64,000 nt of DNA, taken from assembly GCF_000382345.1 (NCBI RefSeq), contig NZ_KB908077.1, positions 124,001 through 188,000 of the forward strand, given 5' to 3'. Under the pieces are notes generated by a model. That model ran no database searches. It was given only the letters and a program-made list of their open reading frames with translations, and was not told where the DNA came from. Numbering within the stretch: position 1 is the stretch's first letter; every line of letters begins with the position of its first letter. Below are positions 37,645-45,933 of this stretch, piece by piece. Both the position numbers and the translations under genes were made by a program. This stretch comes from Massilia niastensis DSM 21313 (GTDB lineage: Bacteria; Pseudomonadota; Gammaproteobacteria; Burkholderiales; Burkholderiaceae_D).

Positions 37645-38562
37645 TTATTTTCGCGACAGCAGGTAAATCCCCACAAGCACCAGCCCGGTACCGGCCAGTT
37701 GCACCGCCGTGATCGGCTCCCCGAGAATCAGGGCGCCGAGGAACAGCGTCGACACCGGCCCGATCATGCCTGCCTGCGAGGCGGTCGCCGCACCGATACG
37801 CTGCACGGCCACCATGGTCATAAACACGGGAAAGATGGTACAGAATACTCCATTCACGAGCGAGAGCCAGTAAACCGGGGCCGGCTGCACCAGCATGGCG
37901 ACCGGGCGCAGCACGAAGAACTGGGCGATGCAGGCCACGCTCGACACGCACATCGCATACGCCACCAGGCGCAGCGAGCCGATACGGCGCACCATCTCGC
38001 CCGATCCCAGCAGGTAGAACGCATAGGTCAGCGCCGAGCCCAGCACGAACAGCGAACCGATCACCGTGCTGCCGGCGCCGCCCGCCAGGTCGTGCACGAA
38101 CACCAGCAGGATGCCGCAGTAGGACAGCGCCAGCGCGGCCCATTCGAGGCGCCCGATGCGGCGCTTGAAGAACACGGCGTTGATCGCGAGGACGAAGGTC
38201 GGGGTCAGGAACAGGATCAGCCGCTCGAGGCCGACCGAGATGTGCTGCAGCCCGAGGAAATCGAGGAAGCTCGAGGCGTAGTAGCCGATCAGCCCGAGCG
38301 CGACCAGGCGCCAGCGGTCCTGCGCGGACAATGGCGGTTCGGTGCGCATCTTCCACAGCGCCACCGCCGCGAACACCGGCAGCGAGAACAGCATCCGGAA
38401 GGCGATCAGGGTCACCGCATCGATGTGGTAGCGGTACAGCAGCTTGGCGACGATGGCCTTGGTGGAAAACAGGACCGCGCCGGCGATGGCGATCGACAGG
38501 CCGGCGATCAGGGCGGAGCGTGGCAGCGGGGTGGCGGCAGTGAGGGTTGCGCTTTTGTTCAT
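37645..38562 (-). CDS. EamA/DMT-family transporter
   Basis: 305 residues with about ten membrane helices arranged as two EamA repeats, each beginning with a pattern such as AGAVLFSTKAIVAK and GSALTYAFYLLGSGE. These inner-membrane permeases export amino acids or other small metabolites. It is the first gene of the operon with mgsA, the quinone oxidoreductase and the 48-residue membrane protein. It is divergent from yebC across 158 bp. Substrate unknown. Confidence 0.9.
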   Translation of the reverse strand: MNKSATLTAATPLPRSALIAGLSIAIAGAVLFSTKAIVAKLLYRYHIDAVTLIAFRMLFSLPVFAAVALWKMRTEPPLSAQDRWRLVALGLIGYYASSFLDFLGLQHISVGLERLILFLTPTFVLAINAVFFKRRIGRLEWAALALSYCGILLVFVHDLAGGAGSTVIGSLFVLGSALTYAFYLLGSGEMVRRIGSLRLVAYAMCVSSVACIAQFFVLRPVAMLVQPAPVYWLSLVNGVFCTIFPVFMTMVAVQRIGAATASQAGMIGPVSTLFLGALILGEPITAVQLAGTGLVLVGIYLLSRK

Positions 38563-38720
38563 TCCGTCGATTGTAGGACGGTTCGCCCGAGTCTGCTGAC
38601 GGCGCCCCGGAACACGGCTGTTGTTTCCAGGCTATCCATGAGTCGGAGGCGGCGATTTCGCCGGAGGGGCCTATGTTAGAATGTCGGCCATTCTTGCATA
38701 CCGTCTAAGGAATTCTCGAC

Positions 38721-39446
38721 ATGGCTGGACACAGCAAATGGGCCAATATCAAGCATAAAAAAGCCGCCACCGACGCCAAGCGCGGCAAGATCTGGACGCG
38801 CCTGATCAAGGAGATCACCGTGGCCGCGCGCATGGGCGGAAGCGACGTCACCTCCAACCCGCGCCTGCGCCTGGCGGTGGAGAAGGCGGCCGACGCGAAC
38901 ATGCCGAAGGATAACGTCACCCGCGCGGTCCAGCGCGGCTCGGGCGAGCTGGAAGGCGTCAACTACGAAGAAGTCCGCTACGAAGGCTACGGCATCGGCG
39001 GCGCGGCGATCATCGTCGACTGCATGACCGACAACCGCGTGCGTACCGTGGCCGAAGTGCGCCACGCATTCAGCAAATACGGCGGCAACATGGGCACCGA
39101 GGGTTCGGTCGCCTTCATGTTCAAGCACACCGGCCAGTTCCTGTTCGCGCCCGGCGTCGAGGAAGACAAGCTGATGGAAGCCGCGCTGGAAGCCGGCGCC
39201 GACGACGTGGTGCAGGACGAGGAAGGCGGCTTCGAAGTGCTGTGCGACCCGCACGCGTTCTCGGGCGTGAAGGAAGCCCTGGAAAAGGCCGGCTTCAAGG
39301 CCGAAGTGGCCGAAGTCATCATGAAGCCCGCCACCGAGACCGAGTTCACCGGCGACGACGCACTCAAGATGCAGAAACTGCTCGACGCGCTGGAAAACCT
39401 GGACGACGTCCAGGAGGTCTACACCAACGCCGTGATCGAAGAATAA
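38721..39446 (+). CDS. YebC/PmpR-family protein
   Basis: 241 residues, starting with the invariant [14 protein letters not shown] and including the acidic C-terminal domain. The family contains DNA-binding regulators (PmpR) and proteins that help ribosomes through polyproline stretches; which applies here cannot be told from sequence. It is the first gene of the block yebC-purD-hemF-nadD, 23 bp ahead of purD. Confidence 0.95.
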   Translation: MAGHSKWANIKHKKAATDAKRGKIWTRLIKEITVAARMGGSDVTSNPRLRLAVEKAADANMPKDNVTRAVQRGSGELEGVNYEEVRYEGYGIGGAAIIVDCMTDNRVRTVAEVRHAFSKYGGNMGTEGSVAFMFKHTGQFLFAPGVEEDKLMEAALEAGADDVVQDEEGGFEVLCDPHAFSGVKEALEKAGFKAEVAEVIMKPATETEFTGDDALKMQKLLDALENLDDVQEVYTNAVIEE

Positions 39447-39469
39447 CCAAAGACTAACCGAAAACTCAC

Positions 39470-40735
39470 ATGAAAATCCTCGTAGTCGGCTCGGGCGGCC
39501 GCGAACACGCCCTGGCGTGGAAACTGGCCCAATCGGAACGTGTGCAGACGGTGTTCGTCGCACCCGGCAATGGCGGCACCGCGCGCGATGGGCGCCTGGT
39601 GAACGTCGAGATCACCGATCCGGCGGCGCTGGCCGACTTCGTCGTGGCCGAAGGCGTGGCCCTGACCCTGGTGGGTCCGGAAGGCCCGCTGGCGGCCGGC
39701 ATCGTCAACCTGTTCCGCGCGCGCGGCCTGAAGATCTTCGGCCCGACCCGCGAAGCGGCGCAGCTGGAAAGCTCGAAGGACTTCGCCAAGGCCTTCATGC
39801 AGCGCCACGGCATCCCGACCGCGAAGTACCAGACCTTCTCGGATGCGGCCAGTGCGCACGCCTACATCGACGCCAACGGCGCGCCGATCGTGATCAAGGC
39901 CGACGGCCTGGCCGCCGGCAAGGGCGTGGTGGTGGCGATGTCGCTCGACGAAGCGCACCAGGCGGTCGACCACATGCTGTCGGATAACCGCTTCGGCGAC
40001 GCCGGCGCGCGCATCGTGATCGAGGAATTCCTGGCCGGCGAGGAAGCCAGCTTCATCGTCATGTGCGACGGCAGGAACGTGCTGGCGCTGGCCACCAGCC
40101 AGGACCACAAGCGCCTGAAGGACAACGACCAGGGCCCGAACACGGGCGGCATGGGCGCCTATTCCCCGGCCCCGATCGTCACCCCGTCGATGCATGCGCG
40201 CGTGATGCGCGAGATCATCCACCCGACCATCCAGGGCATGGCCCGCGACGGCATCCCGTTCACCGGCTTCCTGTACGCCGGCCTGATGATCGACGCCGAC
40301 GGCAACCCGCGCACCCTGGAATTCAACTGCCGCATGGGCGACCCGGAAACGCAGCCGATCATGGCGCGCCTGAAGACCGATTTCCTGACCGTGCTCGACC
40401 ACGCCTGCAACGGCAGCCTCGACGCGGTCGAACTGGAATGGGACCGCCGTACCGCCGTGGGCGTGGTGATGGCCGCCGAAGGCTATCCGGACAGCCCGCG
40501 CAAGGGCGACATCATCGACGGCATCCCGCAGGAGACGCCGGAATGCGTGACCTTCCACGCCGGCACCCAGCTGGTGGGCGGTACGCTGCAGACCAGCGGC
40601 GGACGCGTGCTGTGCGTGGTGGGCCTGGGCGACAGCGTGCGGATGGCGCAGAAGCAGGCCTACGACACCGTCGAGAAAATCCACTTCAACGGGGCGCAGT
40701 ATCGCCGCGATATCGGGTGGCGTGGCGTGAAGTAA
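39470..40735 (+). CDS. purD: phosphoribosylamine-glycine ligase
   Basis: 421 residues, full length. It joins glycine to 5-phosphoribosylamine with ATP in purine synthesis. The N-terminal VVGSGGREHALAWKL, the ATP-grasp stretch IVIKADGLAAGKGVVVA and the metal-binding EFNCRMGDPETQ are all intact. Cytosolic. Confidence 0.97.
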   Translation: MKILVVGSGGREHALAWKLAQSERVQTVFVAPGNGGTARDGRLVNVEITDPAALADFVVAEGVALTLVGPEGPLAAGIVNLFRARGLKIFGPTREAAQLESSKDFAKAFMQRHGIPTAKYQTFSDAASAHAYIDANGAPIVIKADGLAAGKGVVVAMSLDEAHQAVDHMLSDNRFGDAGARIVIEEFLAGEEASFIVMCDGRNVLALATSQDHKRLKDNDQGPNTGGMGAYSPAPIVTPSMHARVMREIIHPTIQGMARDGIPFTGFLYAGLMIDADGNPRTLEFNCRMGDPETQPIMARLKTDFLTVLDHACNGSLDAVELEWDRRTAVGVVMAAEGYPDSPRKGDIIDGIPQETPECVTFHAGTQLVGGTLQTSGGRVLCVVGLGDSVRMAQKQAYDTVEKIHFNGAQYRRDIGWRGVK

Positions 40736-40842
40736 TCGAAGGACGGGCCGCCGGCCAGATGGCGCCCTGATCGAACGCCGGATGTAATAACATCCCCGGG
40801 CAGTGTACAATCTGCCCATTTTTCGTTTCCTATTCCAGACGC

Positions 40843-41754
40843 ATGTCCTCCCCTTCCCCAGCCGCAGTCAAAGCCTGGTTGCTCGAGCTCCAGGCACGCA
40901 TCGTGCAAGCTCTCGAAGAAGTCGACGGCAAGCCTTTCCTGCGCGACACCTGGGAGCGCCCCGAAGGCGGCGGCGGCATCTCGCGCCTGATCGAGGAAGG
41001 CAATGTGATCGAACGCGGCGGGGTGAACTTCTCGCACGTGACGGGCGCCAGCCTGCCGCCGTCGGCGATGGCCGCGCGTCCCGAACTGGCCGGCCGGGCC
41101 TGGGAAGCGATGGGCGTGTCGCTGGTGCTGCACCCGCGCAATCCCTATGCGCCGACCGTGCACATGAACGTGCGCTTCTTCGAAGCCACTGCCGAGGGCA
41201 AGGATCCGGTCTGGTGGTTCGGGGGCGGCATGGACCTGACCCCGTACTACGGCAACGAGGTCGATGTGCGCCACTTCCACCAGGTCTGCCACGATGCGCT
41301 CGCGCCTTTCGGCGACAGCCTGCACGCGCGCTTCAAGAAGTGGTGCGACGACTACTTCACCATCAAGCACCGCAAGGAGCCGCGCGGCGTGGGCGGCATC
41401 TTCTTCGACGACTTCAACGAAGCGGGCTTCGACCAGTCGTTTGCGATGGTGCGGAGCGTGGGCGACAGCTTCCTGGACGCCTACCTGCCGATCCTGAAAG
41501 CGCGCAAGGACCAGCCCTACGGCGAACGCGAACGCGACTTCCAGGCCTACCGCCGCGGACGCTACGTCGAGTTCAACCTGGTGTGGGACCGCGGCACCCT
41601 GTTCGGCCTGCAGTCGGGCGGGCGCACCGAGGCGATCCTGATGTCGATGCCGCCGATCGTGAAATGGCGCTACGACTGGCATCCGGAACCGGGCAGCGCG
41701 GAAGCGCAGCTGTACACCGACTTCCTCGTGCACCGGGACTGGCTGGCGCCGTGA
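40843..41754 (+). CDS. hemF: oxygen-dependent coproporphyrinogen III oxidase
   Basis: 303 residues, full length. It decarboxylates two propionates of coproporphyrinogen III to give protoporphyrinogen IX in heme synthesis. The family signatures [13 protein letters not shown] and [18 protein letters not shown] are present. Its stop overlaps the GTG start of nadD by four bases, so the two are translationally coupled. Confidence 0.97.
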   Translation: MSSPSPAAVKAWLLELQARIVQALEEVDGKPFLRDTWERPEGGGGISRLIEEGNVIERGGVNFSHVTGASLPPSAMAARPELAGRAWEAMGVSLVLHPRNPYAPTVHMNVRFFEATAEGKDPVWWFGGGMDLTPYYGNEVDVRHFHQVCHDALAPFGDSLHARFKKWCDDYFTIKHRKEPRGVGGIFFDDFNEAGFDQSFAMVRSVGDSFLDAYLPILKARKDQPYGERERDFQAYRRGRYVEFNLVWDRGTLFGLQSGGRTEAILMSMPPIVKWRYDWHPEPGSAEAQLYTDFLVHRDWLAP

Positions 41755-42404
41755 CCTTCTGCGTCGCTTTACTGGGCGGCAGTTTCGATCCGGTGCATCA
41801 CGGCCACGTCGCGCTGGCCGAACTGTTTGGCGCCCTGCTGCGTCCCGACCAGCTGCGCATCCTGCCGGCCGGGCGGCCGTGGCAGAAAAGCGGCCTGCAG
41901 GCCAGCGACGCCGACCGCGTCGCCATGCTGGAACTGGCGTTCCGCGACCTGCCCTTCGCCGTCACGATCGACCTCCAGGAGATCGAACGCGAACGGCCCA
42001 CCTATACGGTCGAGACCCTGCGCGCGCTGCGCGCCGAACTCGGCCCCGCAGCCTCGATCGTGTTCCTGATGGGAGCCGACCAGCTGATGAAACTCGACAC
42101 CTGGCGCGAATGGCGGACGCTGTTCGCGCTGGCCAACCTCGGGGTGGCGGCGCGCCCCGGCTACGACCTGGCGCGCGAAGCGCTGCCGGAGGCGGTGGCT
42201 CAAGAACTGTCCGGGCGGCTTGCAACGCCGGACGAAGTACGCACTGCGCCGTACGGCAAGGTCTGTCTCGCACACACGCTGGCGGTGGATATTTCCGCCA
42301 CACGGATCCGGGAAGCCTTGCGTCTTGGTGCGGACGCAAGCGCGCTCGTAAAGGCGCAAGTGCTAGACTATATTCAACAACATAACCTATACAAAACAAC
42401 ATAA
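41751..42404 (+). CDS. nadD: nicotinate-nucleotide adenylyltransferase
   Basis: 217 residues from a GTG start at 41751 that overlaps the hemF stop (GTGA). It makes nicotinate adenine dinucleotide from nicotinate mononucleotide and ATP in NAD synthesis. The nucleotidyl-transfer motifs [11 protein letters not shown] and [10 protein letters not shown] are both intact. Its stop shares one base with the start of rsfS (TAATG), continuing the coupled run. Confidence 0.96.
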   Translation: MTFCVALLGGSFDPVHHGHVALAELFGALLRPDQLRILPAGRPWQKSGLQASDADRVAMLELAFRDLPFAVTIDLQEIERERPTYTVETLRALRAELGPAASIVFLMGADQLMKLDTWREWRTLFALANLGVAARPGYDLAREALPEAVAQELSGRLATPDEVRTAPYGKVCLAHTLAVDISATRIREALRLGADASALVKAQVLDYIQQHNLYKTT

Positions 42405-43111
42405 TGGATATCAAGAAACTGCAAACCCTGGTCGTGGACGCCCTGGAAGACGTCAAGGGCCAGGACATCGCACTGTTCGACACGACCCACCTGACCAGCC
42501 TGTTCGATCGCATCGCGGTGGTCTCGGGCACCTCGAACCGCCAGACCAAGGCGCTGGCCGCCTCGGTGCGCGACAAGATCAAGGCGGCAGGCGGCGACGT
42601 CGTCGGCCTGGAAGGCGAGGACACCGGTGAATGGGTGCTGGTCGACCTGGGCGACATGATCGTCCACATCATGCAGCCGGCCATCCGCCAGTACTACCGC
42701 CTGGAAGAAATCTGGGGCGAGAAGCCGGTCAAGCTGGGCGCCGCCAAGCGCAAGTCGACCCCGGAAGCAGCCGAGGCCGCCGAAGGCAAGGTCAAGTCGA
42801 AGCACCTGGCCGCCAACCAGGAGCAGCCGGCAGCCAAGCCGGTGCGCGAGCGCAAGGGCGAAGAGCCGGCAGCGCCGAAGACCCGCGCCAGGAAGACCGC
42901 CGACGGCGCCGCACCGGCTGCCAAGAAAGCCGCCGCCAAGAAAGTCCCGGTCGGCAAGACCGTGAAAGTGGCGCCGACCAAGACCGAAACCGCCGCCGTC
43001 AAGGCGCTGAAGGCCCTGCCGCCGAAGCGCGCCGCCAAGGCCGCCGCTCCGGCTGCCGAAGGCGAACCGGTGAAGAAGGTGATCCGCCGCGTGAAGAAGG
43101 CCGCCGAGTAA
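42404..43111 (+). CDS. rsfS: ribosomal silencing factor RsfS with long Ala/Lys-rich tail
   Basis: 235 residues. Residues 1-~110 are a normal RsfS domain (VVDALEDVKGQDIALFDT, EWVLVDLGDMIVHIMQP), which binds ribosomal protein L14 and blocks 30S joining during starvation. The remaining ~125 residues are Ala, Lys, Pro and Arg-rich and contain AAKKAAAKK and RVKKAAE, similar to histone H1-like tails. The family is usually 105-130 residues, so the tail is an addition; it is very basic and could bind rRNA. The frame is intact and the next gene begins 6 bp after the stop. Confidence 0.93.
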   Translation: MDIKKLQTLVVDALEDVKGQDIALFDTTHLTSLFDRIAVVSGTSNRQTKALAASVRDKIKAAGGDVVGLEGEDTGEWVLVDLGDMIVHIMQPAIRQYYRLEEIWGEKPVKLGAAKRKSTPEAAEAAEGKVKSKHLAANQEQPAAKPVRERKGEEPAAPKTRARKTADGAAPAAKKAAAKKVPVGKTVKVAPTKTETAAVKALKALPPKRAAKAAAPAAEGEPVKKVIRRVKKAAE

Positions 43112-43117
43112 GCATCG

Positions 43118-43588
43118 ATGCAGTTGATCATTGCCGCGGTCGGCCACAAGATGCCGGCCTGGATCGAGACCGGCTTCGCCGAATACACCAAGCGCATGCC
43201 GCCCGAGCTGCGCATCGTGCTCAAGGAAGTCAAGCCGGTCGAGCGCTCCGGAAGCAAGACCGCGGCCACCGCGATGGCGCTCGAACGCGAGCGCATCGAG
43301 GCCGTGCTGCCGAAGAACGTGCGCATCATCGCGCTCGACGAACGCGGCAAGGACCTGACCAGCGTCGGGCTGTCGCAGCAGCTCGAGCAGTGGCAGCAGG
43401 ATGGCCGCGACACGGCCTTCCTGATCGGCGGCGCGGACGGACTCGATCCCGCGCTGAAGGCGCGCGCCGAAGGCATGATCCGCATCTCCAGCATGACACT
43501 GCCGCACGGAATCGTGCGTGTCATGCTGGCGGAACAGTTGTACCGTGCCTGGACCATCACCCAGAACCATCCGTATCACCGCGTCTGA
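43118..43588 (+). CDS. rlmH: 23S rRNA pseudouridine-1915 N3-methyltransferase
   Basis: 156 residues. A SPOUT-class methyltransferase acting on 23S rRNA of assembled ribosomes. The SAM-knot motif FLIGGADGL and the C-terminal [14 protein letters not shown] are typical. It follows rsfS by 6 bp, as is common in proteobacteria. Confidence 0.97.
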   Translation: MQLIIAAVGHKMPAWIETGFAEYTKRMPPELRIVLKEVKPVERSGSKTAATAMALERERIEAVLPKNVRIIALDERGKDLTSVGLSQQLEQWQQDGRDTAFLIGGADGLDPALKARAEGMIRISSMTLPHGIVRVMLAEQLYRAWTITQNHPYHRV

Positions 43589-43592
43589 TTCC

Positions 43593-44216
43593 ATGCCGAC
43601 GAAATCCACCGACAAGAAAATCTATCTCGCCTCGAAGAGCCCGCGGCGCCGCGAACTGCTGCGCCAGATCGGCGTCGACTTCGAACTGCTGGCGCTGCGC
43701 AGCGATCCGGCGCGCGGCGTCGACGTCAGCGAAGACGTGCACCCGGGCGAAGCCCCGCACGACTACGTGGCGCGCGTTGCTCGCGAAAAAGGCGCCTTCG
43801 CCTGGAATATCCTGCTGATGCGCCGCCAGCCGCTGCGCCCGGTGCTGTCGGCCGACACCACCGTCACCATCGACGGCGAGATCCTCGGCAAGCCGGCCAG
43901 CCCCGCGGAAGCCATGGCGATGCTGGAACGCCTGTCCGGCCGCACCCACCAGGTCCTGACCGCGGTGGCGGTGCACGGCATGGACGTGGCGGAGCAGTTC
44001 ACCCAGGTGTCGAACGTGCGTTTCGCCACGCTGACGCCCGCACAGATCCGCGCCTACTGCGCCACCCCGGAACCCTACGACAAGGCCGGCGGCTACGGCA
44101 TCCAGGGCCCGGCGGCGATCTTCATCGAGCACATCGAGGGCAGCCACTCGGGCATCATGGGCCTGCCGCTGTTCGAGACCGCCACCCTGCTGCGCAAGGC
44201 GGGTTTCCCGGTCTGA
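43593..44216 (+). CDS. maf: Maf-family nucleotide pyrophosphatase
   Basis: 207 residues from the ATG at 43593. It hydrolyses non-canonical or modified nucleoside triphosphates to monophosphates. The start KKIYLASKSPRRRELL, the metal-binding SADTTV and the KAGGYGIQG segment are conserved. It follows rlmH by 4 bp. A GC-rich hairpin after it may end the transcript before rng. Confidence 0.93.
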   Translation: MPTKSTDKKIYLASKSPRRRELLRQIGVDFELLALRSDPARGVDVSEDVHPGEAPHDYVARVAREKGAFAWNILLMRRQPLRPVLSADTTVTIDGEILGKPASPAEAMAMLERLSGRTHQVLTAVAVHGMDVAEQFTQVSNVRFATLTPAQIRAYCATPEPYDKAGGYGIQGPAAIFIEHIEGSHSGIMGLPLFETATLLRKAGFPV

Positions 44217-44222
44217 ATCTTG

Positions 44223-44244
44223 CCGGGCGCTGCGCCCGGTTCTT
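44223..44244 (+). terminator. possible terminator between maf and rng
   Basis: CCGGGCG / CGCCCGG hairpin with a 3-base loop, followed by TTCTT. The U tract is short, so read-through to rng is plausible. Confidence 0.4.
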
Positions 44245-44322
44245 CCCCGGCAACGCCAAACGCACGACCGTTCACCAGCGTGTATCATCTACACCCTGAA
44301 CAATAACGCACGGCCGGGTTCC

Positions 44323-45786
44323 ATGAACGAAGACATCCTCATCAACATCACCCCGCAGGAAACGCGCGTGGCGCTGATCCTGCAGGGCGCGGTACAGGAG
44401 CTGCACATCGAGCGCACGCTCACGCGCGGGTTGGCGGGCAATGTCTATCTGGGCAAGGTGGTGCGCGTGCTGCCGGGCATGCAATCGGCATTCATCGACA
44501 TCGGCCTGGAACGCGCCGCCTTCCTGCACGTGGCCGACATCTGGGAAGCGCGCAGCCACGAAGGCGGGAACGCCCCGCCCACCCCGATCGAGAAGCTGCT
44601 GTTCGACGGCCAGGTGCTGACCGTCCAGGTGATCAAGGACCCGATCGGCACCAAGGGCGCGCGCCTGTCGACCCAGATCTCGATCGCCGGCCGCATGCTG
44701 GTCTACCTGCCGCAGGACCACCACATCGGCATCTCGCAGAAGATCGAGAAGGAATCCGACCGCGAACTGCTGCGCACCCGCATGCAGAACCTGCTGCCGG
44801 CCGAGGAAAAAGGCGGCTACATCGTGCGCACCCAGGCCGAGGAAGCCTCCGACGCCGACCTGCAGGCCGACATCGACTACCTGCGCAAGACCTGGGCCGC
44901 GATCGTCCAGGGCGCGCGCACCCGCCCGCCCACCACCCTGCTCTACCAGGACCTGAACCTGGCCCAGCGCGTGCTGCGCGACTTCGTGCATGACGAGACC
45001 GCGACCATCCAGGTCGATTCGCGCGAAAACTACCTGATGCTGGTCGAATTCGCCAAGGTGTACACGCCGAGCGTGCTGGCGCGCCTGACCCACTACACCG
45101 GCGAGCGCCCGCTGTTCGACCTGTACGGCGTGGAAGAAGAAATCCTGCGCGCGCTGGGACGGCGCGTCGACCTGAAGTCGGGCGGCTACCTGATCGTCGA
45201 CCAGACCGAGGCGATGACGACGATCGACGTCAACACCGGCGGCTTCGTCGGCGGGCGCAACTTCGCCGACACCATCTTCAAGACCAACCTGGAGGCGGCG
45301 CACGCGATCGCCCGCCAGCTCCGCCTGCGCAACCTGGGCGGCATCATCATCCTCGACTTCATCGACATGGAAAACAACGAGCACCGCAACGCGGTGCTCG
45401 CCGAACTGAAGAAGACGCTGGCGCGCGACCGCACCAAGGTCTCGGTCAGCGGTTTCTCGGCGCTGGGCCTGGTCGAGATGACGCGCAAGCGCACCCGCGA
45501 ATCGCTGGCCCACATCCTGTGCGAGCCCTGCCCGGCCTGCAGCGGCAAGGGCCAGGTCAAGACTTCGCGCACCATCTGCTACGAGATCCTGCGCGAACTG
45601 CTGCGCGAAGCCAAGCAGTTCAACCCGCGCGAGTTCCGCATCGTCGCCTCGCAGGAAGTGGTCGACCTGTTCCTGGAAGAAGAGTCCCAGCACCTGGCCA
45701 TGCTGGGCGACTTCATCGGCAAGCGCATTTCGCTGCAGGTCGAGAAGGGCTATCACCAGGAACAGTACGACGTGATCCTGATGTGA
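44323..45786 (+). CDS. rng: ribonuclease G
   Basis: 487 residues, the normal RNase G length. It processes the 5' end of 16S rRNA and degrades mRNA. The S1 domain (residues ~35-130, LAGNVYLGKVVRVLPGMQSAFIDIG shortened to core GMQSAFIDIG) is followed by the catalytic segment TTIDVNTGGF and IILDFIDME, holding the metal-binding Asp residues, and the Cys pair in CEPCPACSGKG that would bind zinc at a subunit interface. Cytosolic. Confidence 0.97.
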   Translation: MNEDILINITPQETRVALILQGAVQELHIERTLTRGLAGNVYLGKVVRVLPGMQSAFIDIGLERAAFLHVADIWEARSHEGGNAPPTPIEKLLFDGQVLTVQVIKDPIGTKGARLSTQISIAGRMLVYLPQDHHIGISQKIEKESDRELLRTRMQNLLPAEEKGGYIVRTQAEEASDADLQADIDYLRKTWAAIVQGARTRPPTTLLYQDLNLAQRVLRDFVHDETATIQVDSRENYLMLVEFAKVYTPSVLARLTHYTGERPLFDLYGVEEEILRALGRRVDLKSGGYLIVDQTEAMTTIDVNTGGFVGGRNFADTIFKTNLEAAHAIARQLRLRNLGGIIILDFIDMENNEHRNAVLAELKKTLARDRTKVSVSGFSALGLVEMTRKRTRESLAHILCEPCPACSGKGQVKTSRTICYEILRELLREAKQFNPREFRIVASQEVVDLFLEEESQHLAMLGDFIGKRISLQVEKGYHQEQYDVILM

Positions 45787-45789
45787 ACA

Positions 45790-45850
45790 TCAGGGTCAGG
45801 TCTGTCATTCGGACACCCGCTGCCGTCCTTTGATTGATCCCAATACCCCA
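45790..45850. repeat. dispersed repeat, one end of the MITE-like family
   Basis: The first 27 bases (TCAGGGTCAG through CGGACAC) are identical to 31080-31106. Weaker similarity continues through CCTTTGAT and CAA..CCCA. No inverted partner was found within the next few hundred bases, so this is a solo end or a truncated copy, directly after rng. Confidence 0.65.
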
Positions 45851-45888
45851 CCAGCGGTTTTCTGCAAGGAAGTCTGGCCACGTGTAAA

Positions 45889-45903
45889 TGAGAAGTGTTA
45901 TCA
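45889..45903. promoter_or_regulatory. Fur-like site upstream of the TonB receptor gene
   Basis: TGAGAAGTGTTATCA matches 11 of 14 informative bases of the Fur inverted repeat TGATAAT-N-ATTATCA and lies 30 bp before the ATG at 45934. It is weaker than the site at 29845. Confidence 0.55.
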
Positions 45904-45933
45904 TTCGTATTTACCTGTCCAGATTTTCTTGCC

